Assembly: GCA_963788215.1 (NCBI GenBank)
Contig: CAWBFX010000003.1
Coordinates: 186,001 to 250,000, forward strand
From: AC-32 sp963788215
Lineage (GTDB): Bacteria; Actinomycetota; Thermoleophilia; Gaiellales; Gaiellaceae
Length of the DNA stretch: 64,000 nt
Direction: 5' to 3'
In this document: piece by piece, positions 42,728 through 49,918 of the stretch
How the letters are laid out: every line of letters begins with the position of its first letter
How positions within the stretch are numbered: the stretch's first letter is position 1
The notes under the pieces: model-generated
What the model saw: the letters and a program-made list of their open reading frames with translations, nothing else
Told to the model about the DNA's origin: nothing
The model's database searches: none
Made by a program: the position numbers and the translations under genes

Positions 42728-43431
42728 GCGCCTACGACTCGATCGCCAGGCTCTACGACCCGTGGAGCCGGAGCGTCACCGAGGACGTGTCGTTTTACGT
42801 CGACGAGGCGGTGCGGGCCGGGTCGCCGGTGGTCGAGCTCGGGGTCGGCACCGGCCGGATCGCCGTCCCTGTCGCAGCGGCGGGCGTCCGCGTCATCGGC
42901 GTCGACGCGTCGGCGGGGATGCTCGAGGTCTGCCGCGAGCACGCGGAGACGGTGGGCGTGGCGGATCTGCTCGACCTGCGGCTCGGCGACCTGACCCAGC
43001 CGCCGGTGGACGAGCGCGTCCGGCTCGTCACCTGTCCGTTCCGCTCCCTCCTGCACATGCTGGACGACGACCAGCGGCTCCGCGCGCTGCGCGCGGCCTG
43101 GGAGCTGCTCGTCCCGGGCGGCCGGTTCGTCTTCGACGTGTTCGCCCCCGCGGCCGACGACATCCGGGACACGCACGGCCGCTGGCTGGAGCGCGAAGAC
43201 GGCATCTTCGAGCGGGCCGACTGGGATACGAGCGCGCGGACGCTAACGCTCTCGGTTCGCGGCGACGCGGCCGCGACGACGTTCACCCTCGCCTGGCTCT
43301 CGCCGAAGGAGTGGCACGCCCTCCTCGAGCGCGTGGGCTTCCAGGTCGTCGCTTGCTACGGCTGGTTCGACAAGCGCCCGTACCGGGGCGGCGAGGACAG
43401 CGTCTGGATCGCGCGCAAGCCTGCTAGCTAG
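42703..43431 (+). CDS. Class I SAM-dependent methyltransferase, paralogue of the upstream gene
   Basis: A 242-residue protein. Motif I is VVELGVGTGRIAVPVAAAG, followed by VIGVDASAGMLEVCREHA, VTCPFRSLLHMLDDD and VPGGRFVFDVFAP. It aligns along its length with the upstream protein (same YDSIA/YDDFA start and TEDV(S/P)FYV), but its GxGxG is more canonical. The ATG at 42703 lies inside the upstream gene, and no later standard start precedes the conserved region. The substrate is unknown. Confidence 0.86.
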   Translation: MGRPEARVSAYDSIARLYDPWSRSVTEDVSFYVDEAVRAGSPVVELGVGTGRIAVPVAAAGVRVIGVDASAGMLEVCREHAETVGVADLLDLRLGDLTQPPVDERVRLVTCPFRSLLHMLDDDQRLRALRAAWELLVPGGRFVFDVFAPAADDIRDTHGRWLEREDGIFERADWDTSARTLTLSVRGDAAATTFTLAWLSPKEWHALLERVGFQVVACYGWFDKRPYRGGEDSVWIARKPAS

Positions 43432-43844
43432 ACGAGCTCAACGTCGTCGCCGACCGCGACTTCGCCCGACTCGACGACTCGGGCGAGCATGCCGCGCTTG
43501 CCCTGCAGCTCCGCGCGCAGGCCCTGGCGCAGCTCATCCATCCGGTGGCAAGGATCGCAGACCATCGTGATCTCGAACAGCGCCTCGCCGACCCGCACCT
43601 GCTGGCCGATCGGCCACTGCTCGACGTCGTCGCCCTCCACGGTCAGGTTCTCGCGGACCGCCCCTGGCTCGACGTTGACCGAGTCGAGGTGCTCGCGCGA
43701 GACGAACAGCACCTCGCGCTTCGGAGGATTTGCGTGCGCACAGCCCTCGAAGCCGAGCCCTGCAACAGCCCGGATGCGCTCATGCGCGTCTGCGCGACCG
43801 GTCTTGCGGCCCGGCGATGTCCAGAGGCTCACGATTCTTCCCAC
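43428..43844 (-). CDS. MOSC-domain protein
   Basis: A 138-residue stand-alone MOSC domain. It has EVLFVSREHLDSVNVEPGAVRENLTVEG and the conserved Cys in MVCDPCHRMDELRQGLR. MOSC proteins carry sulfur on that Cys and are tied to molybdenum cofactor sulfuration or detoxification of N-hydroxylated compounds. It is convergent with the methyltransferase gene (4-base overlap) and followed by trmH-like on the same strand. Confidence 0.85.
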   Translation of the reverse strand: MGRIVSLWTSPGRKTGRADAHERIRAVAGLGFEGCAHANPPKREVLFVSREHLDSVNVEPGAVRENLTVEGDDVEQWPIGQQVRVGEALFEITMVCDPCHRMDELRQGLRAELQGKRGMLARVVESGEVAVGDDVELV

Positions 43845-43853
43845 GGCGCGAGT

Positions 43854-44531
43854 CTAGCCGCGGCGACGCCGCTCGTAGAAGGCCAGCGCGGCCGCCGCCG
43901 CGACGTTCAGCGACTCCGCGCCGGCCTCGACCGGGATGGTCGCCTGCGCGTCGCAGGCCGCGGCAACGTCGGCGGGCAGCCCCTCCCGCTCCGACCCGAG
44001 GACGAAGGTTACGTCCCCGCTCAGGTCTACCTCGTGAAGCGGCTCGCCGCCGTGCGCGACGAGGGCGATGCGCCGGCCAGGAGCGTCGTCGAACGGGACA
44101 AGCGGCACCCGGAAGAGCGCTCCCATCGACGCGCGCACAGCCTTCGGCCCGGTCGGATCCGCGCATCCCTCCGAGAGCGCGACGAACGCGGGTCCGAGCG
44201 CGTCGGCCGTCCGCAGGATCGTCCCGAGGTTCCCCGGGTCACCGACACGCCACAACGCGACGCCGGTCGGCCGCGCGCCGGAAGGCAGGTCCCCGCGCCG
44301 GAAGACGGCGATCCGCCGAGCCGGATGCGGCAGCGTCGAGACCGAGGCGAGCAGCTCGGCCGAGACGTTCTCGCCGGCCACGAGCAGCTCCTCGGGCTCC
44401 AGCCCGGCCGCGAGGCCGGCGTCCACGAGGTCCTCCCCCTCGACCGCGAACAACCCGAGCTTCTCCCGCCAGCGCCGGTCGCGCAGCTTGCGAATGAGCT
44501 TCAGCCGCGGGTTCGCAGCCGAGGTGATCAG
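43854..44531 (-). CDS. TrmH/SpoU-family RNA 2'-O-methyltransferase
   Basis: A SPOUT methyltransferase of about 225 residues. Knot-forming motifs are WRVGDPGNLGTILRTADALG, TFVLGSEREGLPADV and IPVEAGAESLNVAAAAALAFYE. The substrate-binding N-terminus ITSAANPRLKLIRKLRDRRWRE is encoded upstream of the first standard start (TTG 44453). The true start is therefore probably the CTG at 44531, which gives the usual family N-terminus. It is 11 bases after rplT, the usual actinobacterial position, and methylates rRNA or tRNA ribose. Confidence 0.88.
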   Translation of the reverse strand: MITSAANPRLKLIRKLRDRRWREKLGLFAVEGEDLVDAGLAAGLEPEELLVAGENVSAELLASVSTLPHPARRIAVFRRGDLPSGARPTGVALWRVGDPGNLGTILRTADALGPAFVALSEGCADPTGPKAVRASMGALFRVPLVPFDDAPGRRIALVAHGGEPLHEVDLSGDVTFVLGSEREGLPADVAAACDAQATIPVEAGAESLNVAAAAALAFYERRRRG

Positions 44532-44542
44532 GCTGCCGGTGC

Positions 44543-44902
44543 TCAGGCTTCGAGCGCGGACTTGGCCTGCGCGGCGATCTTGCCGAACGCCTCGGGATCG
44601 CTCACCGCGATGTCGGCGAGCACCTTGCGGTCGAGCGAGATCTCAGCTTTGCGGAGGCCGGCGACGAGCTGGCTGTAGGACAGCCCCTCGCGCCGCGCGG
44701 CTGCGTTGATCCGCATGATCCAGAGCCGCCGGAACGTCCGCTTGCGGTTCTTGCGGTCGCGGTAGGCGTAGACGAGCGAGTGGTCGACCTGCTCCTTCGC
44801 GCGGCGGTAGCTCGAGTGCTTGAGGCCCCAGTAGCCGCTCGCCTGCTCGAGCACCTTGCGGCGCTTCTTGCGCGCGGCGACGGAACGCTTGACCCTCGGC
44901 AT
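44543..44902 (-). CDS. rplT: Ribosomal protein bL20
   Basis: A 119-residue bL20 with MPRVKRSVAARKKRRKVLEQA, the GYWGLKHSSYRRAKEQV segment, KRTFRRLWIMRINAAARREG and LNRK-like SLDRKVLADIA. It binds 23S rRNA early in 50S assembly and in many bacteria represses its own operon. It lies 3 bases after rpmI in the conserved infC-rpmI-rplT order. Confidence 0.97.
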   Translation of the reverse strand: MPRVKRSVAARKKRRKVLEQASGYWGLKHSSYRRAKEQVDHSLVYAYRDRKNRKRTFRRLWIMRINAAARREGLSYSQLVAGLRKAEISLDRKVLADIAVSDPEAFGKIAAQAKSALEA

Positions 44903-44905
44903 CGC

Positions 44906-45112
44906 TCAGCCCCGTCCCAGGAGCTTGCGGATGGCCTTTACGTCCGCCGGGGAGGTCGACTCAGCCTGCCGGACGCGCTTCCGCTTGGCTTTCCCGTGCT
45001 TCACGAGATGGCCCGGCGGTGTCGTCCGGTTCCTGCGACGGCGCGTCAGCTTGCCGGTTCCCGTCACCTTGAACCGCTTCTTCGTCGCGCTGTGTGTCTT
45101 CTGCTTTGGCAT
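44906..45112 (-). CDS. rpmI: Ribosomal protein bL35
   Basis: A 68-residue, very basic protein: MPKQKTHSATKKRFKVTGTG, then RRRRNRTTPPGHLVKHGKAK and a short AIRKLLGRG end. The start has GAAGGAAGAAG upstream. Most of the gene lies inside the 3' end of infC in another frame (44961-45112). Confidence 0.96.
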   Translation of the reverse strand: MPKQKTHSATKKRFKVTGTGKLTRRRRNRTTPPGHLVKHGKAKRKRVRQAESTSPADVKAIRKLLGRG

Positions 45113-45683
45113 CGTCTTCTTCCTTCTTCACGCCGGCGCTCTTCGTCGGCCCGAGCATCATCACCATGTTGCGGCCGTCGAGCAGTGGCGGCGACTCTAC
45201 CTGGCCGATCTCCTTCACTTCCTCCGCCAGCCGCAGCAGCAGGTCTCGGCCGCGCTCCGGGTGAGTGGTCTCCCGGCCGCGGAACATGATCGTCACCTTG
45301 ACCTTCGCGCGCTGGTTGAGGAAGCGCTCGACGTGGCCTTTCTTGGTGTTGTAGTCGTGGATTCCGATCTTGGGCCGGAGCTTGATCTCCTTGACGTTGA
45401 TCGAGACCTGGTGCTTGCGCGCGAGCTTGGCCTTCTGCTCCTGCTCGTAGCGGTACTTCCCGTAGTCCATCACCTTCGCCACGGGCGGTTCGGCCTGGGC
45501 GGCGACCTCGACGAGGTCGAGATTCTTACCCCACGCGTACTCGCGAGCTTCGTCCGACGCCTTGATCCCGAGTTGTTCTCCGTTCTCGCCGATCAGCCGG
45601 ACCTTCGGCGCCCGGATCATCTCGTTGATTCGTGCCTGCGGGACGGGTGCCCGGTCGGGCTCGACCGTTCTCCGTGGCCTCAA
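44961..45683 (-). CDS. infC: Translation initiation factor IF-3 with C-terminal extension
   Basis: A 240-residue IF-3. The N-domain has RINEMIRAPKVRLIGENGEQLGI and AYAWGKNLDLVEVAAQAEPP-like sequence, and the C-domain KEIKLRPKIGIHDYNTKKGHVERFL and LDGRNMVMMLGPTKS. The normal end would be soon after that last motif (about residue 182). Instead an acidic, Glu/Asp/Gln-rich tail of about 58 residues continues into rpmI in a different frame for 152 bases. The start is a TTG at 45683; an in-frame stop lies just upstream. IF-3 genes often use rare starts. Tandem CTTGGTGA repeats precede it. Confidence 0.92.
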   Translation of the reverse strand: MRPRRTVEPDRAPVPQARINEMIRAPKVRLIGENGEQLGIKASDEAREYAWGKNLDLVEVAAQAEPPVAKVMDYGKYRYEQEQKAKLARKHQVSINVKEIKLRPKIGIHDYNTKKGHVERFLNQRAKVKVTIMFRGRETTHPERGRDLLLRLAEEVKEIGQVESPPLLDGRNMVMMLGPTKSAGVKKEEDDAKAEDTQRDEEAVQGDGNRQADAPSQEPDDTAGPSREARESQAEARPAG

Positions 45684-45754
45684 AGACCTTTCACCAAGCT
45701 CTCACCAAGTTCTCGATTCCCTCCTGTTCGAATGACTACGTCGAACAAACTAAA

Positions 45755-45771
45755 GCCGCTGCGAGAGCGGC
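45755..45771 (-). terminator. Rho-independent terminator or attenuator between thrS and infC
   Basis: On the minus strand GCCGCT-CTCGC-AGCGGC is followed by TTTAGTTTGTT. This is the clearest classical terminator in the window. It lies just past the thrS stop and 72 bases before infC, so it may set the ratio of thrS to infC expression. Confidence 0.75.
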
Positions 45772-45775
45772 ACCC

Positions 45776-47668
45776 TCAAAGGGTAGCAAGGTAGGACCGA
45801 AGGTCGTTCAACGATTTCGTGAATTGTTGTCCGCCGCGCTCGCGGATCGCGAGCGACTCGTCGGACTCCTTGTCGCCGTAGACGATGGTGACCGGGATCT
45901 TCTCGACCTCGGAGTCGCGGATCCGCTTGCCGACCGTCTCGTCGCGCTCGTCGACCTCGACGCGGTAGGGCTCGAGCTTCGCCGCCAGCTCGTGCGCGGC
46001 CGCGCGATGAGCCTCGCCAACCGGCAGCACGCGGATCTGGACCGGCGCGAGCCAGAACGGGAACGCGCCGGCGAAGTGCTCGATCAGGATCCCGATGAAG
46101 CGCTCGAACGAGCCGTAGAGCGCGCGGTGCACGACGTAGAGCTCGTGCTCGCGGTTGTCGGGCCCGACGTAGGTGAGCCCGAAGCGCGCGGGCATCTGCT
46201 TGTCGAGCTGGATCGTGCCCATCTGCCAGCGGCGGCCGAGCGCGTCGTCCATGTAGAGGTCGATCTTCGGGCCGTAGAACGCTCCCTCGCCCGGCGCGAT
46301 CTCGTACGGGATCTCGTTCAGCTTGAGCGCCTCCTCAAGCGCCGCCTCGGTCATGTCCCACTCCTCGTCCGTGCCGAGCTTGTTCTCGGGCCGCGTCGAG
46401 AGCTCCGCGCTCGCGGTCAGCCCGAAGAGCTCGTAGAGGTAGCGCCCGTAGGCGACGACCTGGCGGATCTCCTCCTGGATCTGCTCGGCGGTGCAGAAGA
46501 CGTGCGCGTCGTCCTGGGTGACGATGCGGACGCGCAGGAGGCCGTGCAGCGTCCCGGTCAGCTCGTCGCGATGGAGCGGGCTCGCCTCGGCAAGACGCAT
46601 CGGCAGCTCCTTGTAGCTCCGCGGCCGGCTACCGAAGAGAAGCATCGCGCCGGGGCAGTTCATCGCCTTCATCGCCCAGGGCCGCCCGTCGACCTCGAGC
46701 TTGAACATCAGGTCCTCGTACTTCGGGAAGTGGCCCGACGTGTACCAGGTCTCGTTGTCGTAGATGAGCGGCGTGCGGATCTCGTCGTAGCCGCGCGCGA
46801 GGTTCTCGCGGCGGCGGATGTCCTCGAGCTCGTTCCAGATCACCATGCCCTTCGGGTGCCAGATCGGCGAGCCAGGCGAGCGCTCGGAGAAGTGGTAGAG
46901 GCCGAGCTGGGTGCCGAGGCGGCGGTGGTCGCGCTTCCGCGCTTCCTCGAGCCGCTGCAGGTGCGCCTCGAGATCCTGCTGGCTGTAGAAAGCAGTGCCG
47001 TAGATCCGCGTCAGCTGCGTGTTCTTCTCGTCGCCGCGCCAGTAGGCGCCGGCCAGGCCGGTCAGCTTGAGTGCCTTGATCGGCTTCGAGTCCTGCAGGT
47101 GCGGGCCGCGGCAGAGGTCGGTGAAGTCGCCCCCAGTGGGGGACGATTGCGTGTAGAGGGTGATCGGGCCCTCGGCGGTGTCGACGAGCTCGACCTTGTA
47201 CGGCTCATGCTGCTTGTTGAAGTAGCGCTTGGCCTCCTTGGCGCTCACCTCCTCGCGGTTCCAGGAGCGGCCCTCGGAGAGCTCCTTGCGGATCTCGTCC
47301 TCGATCTTCTCGAGCGCGTCCTCGCCGATTGGCTCCGGGAACTCGAAGTCGTAGTAGAAGCCGTTCTCGATCGGCGGCCCGATCGCGATCTTGGTGCCTG
47401 GATAGAGGCGCCGGACGGCCTCGGCGAGCAGGTGCGCGGCCGAGTGGCGCAGGACGTAGAGCGCATCGGGATCTTCCGTGTCGCGGGTCGTCAGGATCTG
47501 GATCTCCTGGCCATCCTCGAGCGGAGCACGCAGGTCCTGGACGTGACCGTTCGAGCGGACGAGGACCGCTTGCTCGGCCAGTTTCGGCCCGATGGCGCGC
47601 GCCGCGTCGAGGCCGGTGGCGCCGTCGGGAAGTTCGAGCTGGGAGGAATCGGGCAGTACGACCTTCAT
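45776..47668 (-). CDS. thrS: Threonyl-tRNA synthetase
   Basis: A 630-residue enzyme of full bacterial type. The TGS domain is at about 1-62. The editing domain has HSAAHLLA (about 75) and TDLCRGPHL. The catalytic core has motif 2-like SPLHRDELTGTLHGLLRVR, the zinc ligands Cys (MNCPG) and His, and motif 3 LYGSFERFIGILIEHFAG. The C-terminal anticodon domain has LEPYRVEVDERDETVGKRIRD. It charges tRNA-Thr and hydrolyses Ser-tRNA-Thr. It is the first gene of the thrS-infC-rpmI-rplT cluster. No T-box leader was seen upstream. Confidence 0.97.
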   Translation of the reverse strand: MKVVLPDSSQLELPDGATGLDAARAIGPKLAEQAVLVRSNGHVQDLRAPLEDGQEIQILTTRDTEDPDALYVLRHSAAHLLAEAVRRLYPGTKIAIGPPIENGFYYDFEFPEPIGEDALEKIEDEIRKELSEGRSWNREEVSAKEAKRYFNKQHEPYKVELVDTAEGPITLYTQSSPTGGDFTDLCRGPHLQDSKPIKALKLTGLAGAYWRGDEKNTQLTRIYGTAFYSQQDLEAHLQRLEEARKRDHRRLGTQLGLYHFSERSPGSPIWHPKGMVIWNELEDIRRRENLARGYDEIRTPLIYDNETWYTSGHFPKYEDLMFKLEVDGRPWAMKAMNCPGAMLLFGSRPRSYKELPMRLAEASPLHRDELTGTLHGLLRVRIVTQDDAHVFCTAEQIQEEIRQVVAYGRYLYELFGLTASAELSTRPENKLGTDEEWDMTEAALEEALKLNEIPYEIAPGEGAFYGPKIDLYMDDALGRRWQMGTIQLDKQMPARFGLTYVGPDNREHELYVVHRALYGSFERFIGILIEHFAGAFPFWLAPVQIRVLPVGEAHRAAAHELAAKLEPYRVEVDERDETVGKRIRDSEVEKIPVTIVYGDKESDESLAIRERGGQQFTKSLNDLRSYLATL

Positions 47669-47786
47669 GGAAGATCAGGATACTTCGACGCCCCGCGAAG
47701 ACGACCGCAACGAAGAGCTGGACGAGTCGCCTGCGCCCGACCCCGAAGAGGGCGGCGACGCGCGGGACGACCCACAGGCCGACTAA
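47667..47786 (+). CDS. Possible small acidic protein, divergent from thrS
   Basis: A 39-codon frame from an ATG that overlaps the thrS start on the other strand. The product is very acidic (MEDQDTSTPREDDRNEEL, then PDPEEGGDARDDPQAD). The amino-acid make-up is protein-like, but no family is known and there is no clear ribosome site. It may be real or chance. Confidence 0.35.
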   Translation: MEDQDTSTPREDDRNEELDESPAPDPEEGGDARDDPQAD

Positions 47787-47808
47787 ACCGGGTCAGCCGT
47801 CGTCAGAC

Positions 47809-47825
47809 CCGGGGTCAGACCCCGG
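47809..47825. repeat. Perfect palindrome CCGGGGTC-A-GACCCCGG
   Basis: An 8-bp perfect inverted repeat with a single central base, preceded by a partial copy (GGTCAG...CAGACCC). It sits between the small acidic frame and the convergent YjbR-like gene. It could act as a terminator or be a dispersed palindromic repeat; no second full copy was noticed in this window. Confidence 0.5.
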
Positions 47826-47828
47826 TTG

Positions 47829-48206
47829 TTACGACTCGCCCTCCACGGCGGCCTTCAGCTCGGCCGGGCACTTGAGCCAGTAGCTCTCGCGCAGCCATTC
47901 GAGGGCCGCGTCGAGCGACTCTTCGTCCGTGACGGCCGCGGTGATCCAGCCGTAGCGGCCGACGTGGCTCGCGGTGCGGACGTACGGGAGCAGGTGCGCA
48001 ATGTCGCGCTCCTCGGCGGTGAGCTTCATCGTCACGTCGACCGAGTCGTCGCGCGTGACGGCCCAGCCGAACACCTTGTTCTGACCGACCTTGAAGACCG
48101 GGAAGTCGCCCCAGGGCCGGTCTTCGTACGCCTCCGGGAACGCGAGTGCCGCATCCTTGATCCGTCGCTCGATCGTGGCCAGCCGCACGGGCTCATTCCG
48201 GCGCAT
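47829..48206 (-). CDS. MmcQ/YjbR-family protein
   Basis: A 125-residue protein. It has ALAFPEAYEDRPWGDFPVFKVGQNKVFGW and LLPYVRTASHVGRYGWITAAVTDEESLDAALEWL, the MmcQ/YjbR fold (double-wing, DNA-binding-like). The function is unknown, with a weak link to DNA repair or mitomycin resistance in named relatives. The ATG at 48206 was chosen because it opens the conserved region. Confidence 0.85.
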   Translation of the reverse strand: MRRNEPVRLATIERRIKDAALAFPEAYEDRPWGDFPVFKVGQNKVFGWAVTRDDSVDVTMKLTAEERDIAHLLPYVRTASHVGRYGWITAAVTDEESLDAALEWLRESYWLKCPAELKAAVEGES

Positions 48207-48280
48207 GGGCCCATTCTGGCGGTTTGGCACCCCCTGGGCCAGGGAACCCGAATATGACTCCAAAATAGGAAGGGGCTTCC

Positions 48281-48700
48281 ATGGGGAAGAGCGTCCAAGA
48301 TGCGATGACGTCCAATCCATGCACCATCGATGCCGACCAGACCGTCTCGTACGCGGCACGGATGCTGAAGGACGAGAACGTCGGCCTCGCGCCCGTGGTC
48401 GAGGGCCAGCGGCTCGTCGGGACACTGACCGACCGCGACATCGTCACGCGCGTGGTCGCCGAGGGCAAGGACCCGCAGAGCGTCAAGGTCCGCGACGTCG
48501 CGTCGAGCAACCTCGTCACCGTCGATCCTCAGCAGGACCTCGACGAGGCACTGCGGCTGATGGCGACCCACCAGGTCCGCCGGCTGCCGGTGGTCGAGGA
48601 GGACGGACGAGTCGTGGGCGTCCTCGCCCAGGCCGACGTCGCCGAGCACGCCAAGGAGAAGAAGACCGGCGAGCTCGTCGAGGAGATCTCCAAGAACTAA
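48281..48700 (+). CDS. Two-CBS-domain protein
   Basis: A 139-residue protein made only of a CBS pair. CBS1 (about 8-63) has NVGLAPVVEGQRLVGTLTDRDIVTRVV and CBS2 (about 72-125) has HQVRRLPVVEEDGRVVGVLAQADVAE. Such pairs bind AMP, ATP or SAM and regulate partner proteins; some respond to stress. AGGGGCTTCC precedes the ATG. It is followed 14 bases later by the small basic protein, probably in one operon. Confidence 0.9.
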   Translation: MGKSVQDAMTSNPCTIDADQTVSYAARMLKDENVGLAPVVEGQRLVGTLTDRDIVTRVVAEGKDPQSVKVRDVASSNLVTVDPQQDLDEALRLMATHQVRRLPVVEEDGRVVGVLAQADVAEHAKEKKTGELVEEISKN

Positions 48701-48714
48701 GAGGAGGTTCGTCG

Positions 48715-48942
48715 ATGCCCAGTAAGAGCGCGAACGTCAAGAACGAGAAGCAGTACGAGAAGCTGAAGGACAAGGGCATGTCGAAGGAGCGCGCCGCGAA
48801 GATCGCGAACTCGCCCGGCGCCTCGAGCCGCGGCGGCAAGAAGTCCGGCTCCGGCTCCAGCTCTCGCAGCAACTCGAAGCAGGGCGGCACGACCGCTCAG
48901 AAGAAAGCAGCCGGCCGCAAGGGCGGCCGCAAGAGCTCGTAA
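48715..48942 (+). CDS. Small Lys/Ser/Gly-rich basic protein
   Basis: A 75-residue protein starting PSKSANVKNEKQYEKLKDKG, with MSKERAAKIANSPGASSRGG following, and a basic, low-complexity tail. The N-terminal Y-E-x-L-x-x-x-G-M-S-K-x-R-A-A-x-I-A-N pattern is shared by small bacterial stress- or nucleic-acid-associated proteins (DUF7218-like). GAGGAGG precedes the start. It is likely disordered at the C-terminus and may bind nucleic acid. Confidence 0.7.
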   Translation: MPSKSANVKNEKQYEKLKDKGMSKERAAKIANSPGASSRGGKKSGSGSSSRSNSKQGGTTAQKKAAGRKGGRKSS

Positions 48943-48949
48943 GTACAGA

Positions 48950-48976
48950 GGGCGCCCGGGATCAACCCGGGCGCCC
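48950..48976. terminator. Strong bidirectional hairpin terminator
   Basis: A perfect 11-bp stem (GGGCGCCCGGG/CCCGGGCGCCC) with an ATCAA loop lies between the convergent basic-protein and msrA genes. It has no long T-tract. Confidence 0.75.
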
Positions 48977-48983
48977 TACTTCG

Positions 48984-49475
48984 CTAGGAGGCTTCCGCGA
49001 GCTGCGGCGTGCAGCTCGAGCGACCCTGCTTCTCCAGGTAGCGCTGGTGATACTCCTCGGCGCGGTAGAACGTCTGCGCCGGCTCGATCAGCGTGACGAC
49101 GGGCTTGCGATAGCGGCCCGAGGCGTCGAGCTCGGCCTTCGAGCGCTCTGCCGCCGCGCGCTGCTCCTCGTCGTGGAAGAAGACCACCGAGCGGTACTGG
49201 TCGCCGATGTCCCAGCCCTGGCGGTTCTTCTGCGTCGGGTTGTGCTTGTTCCAGAAGGCCTCGAGCAGCTGCTCGTAGGAGACGCGCTCGGGGTTGTAGG
49301 TGACCTCGACCACCTCGGCGTGGCCGGTCGTGTGCGAGCAGACGTCCTGGTAGCTCGGGTTCTCGAGATGGCCACCTTCGTAGCCGACCTCGGTCTTCGT
49401 CACGCCTTCGATCTGGCGGAACGCGGCCTCGACGCCCCAGAAGCAGCCGGCGCCGAACGTTGCCTTCTTCTCCAC
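48984..49475 (-). CDS. msrA: Peptide methionine sulfoxide reductase A
   Basis: A 163-residue MsrA. The catalytic Cys is in ATFGAGCFWGVEAAF. It also has TEVGYEGGHLENPSYQDVCSHTTGHAEVVEV, WDIGDQYRSVVFFHDEEQ and YHQRYLEKQ. It reduces Met-S-sulfoxide in proteins, recycled by thioredoxin. The GTG start shares its first base with the msrB stop (TAGTG), so the pair is translationally coupled. Confidence 0.95.
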   Translation of the reverse strand: MEKKATFGAGCFWGVEAAFRQIEGVTKTEVGYEGGHLENPSYQDVCSHTTGHAEVVEVTYNPERVSYEQLLEAFWNKHNPTQKNRQGWDIGDQYRSVVFFHDEEQRAAAERSKAELDASGRYRKPVVTLIEPAQTFYRAEEYHQRYLEKQGRSSCTPQLAEAS

Positions 49476-49873
49476 TATTCCTCCTCCAGTTTCAGTGCGG
49501 CCGAGTTGATGCAGTAACGCTGCCCCGTCGGGTGCGGCCCATCCGGGAAGACGTGCCCGAGGTGGCCGCCGCAGCTCGCGCACAGGACCTCGGTGCGGGT
49601 CATGAAGAGGCTCCTGTCGGTCTCCTCCTCGACCGCGTCCGCGCTCGCGGGCGCGGAGAACGCCGGCCAGCCGCAGCCGGAGTCGTACTTCGCGTCGGAG
49701 CCGAAGAGCTCGGCCCCGCAGCCGGCGCACTTGTAGGTGCCCGGCTCGAACGTGTGGTCGTACTCGCCGGTGAACGGCCGCTCCGTGCCCTTCTCGCGCA
49801 GCACCTTGTACTGCTCGGGCGTCAGCTCGGCCCGCCACTCGGCATCTGACTTGTTGATCTTGTTTGTGTTCAC
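49475..49873 (-). CDS. msrB: Peptide methionine sulfoxide reductase B
   Basis: A 132-residue MsrB with two zinc CxxC pairs (YKCAGCGAELF, VLCASCGGHLGHVF). The catalytic end is GQRYCINSAAL, with the nucleophilic Cys. It reduces Met-R-sulfoxide. The start is a GTG (VNTNKINKSD). It forms an operon with msrA directly downstream. Confidence 0.95.
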   Translation of the reverse strand: MNTNKINKSDAEWRAELTPEQYKVLREKGTERPFTGEYDHTFEPGTYKCAGCGAELFGSDAKYDSGCGWPAFSAPASADAVEEETDRSLFMTRTEVLCASCGGHLGHVFPDGPHPTGQRYCINSAALKLEEE

Positions 49874-49918
49874 GCTGAACAGTCTTGCAACTGCAGCGTT
49901 CGTTACGCCGCGAGCCGG

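Noticed and set aside
47669..47830. T-box or other leader riboswitch upstream of thrS
   Set aside because: The upstream region is short and lacks the specifier stem and antiterminator T-box sequence; only a simple palindrome is visible.
45632..47875. Long plus-strand frame covering thrS
   Set aside because: Antisense shadow of thrS; composition is Arg/Leu/Val-rich without motifs.
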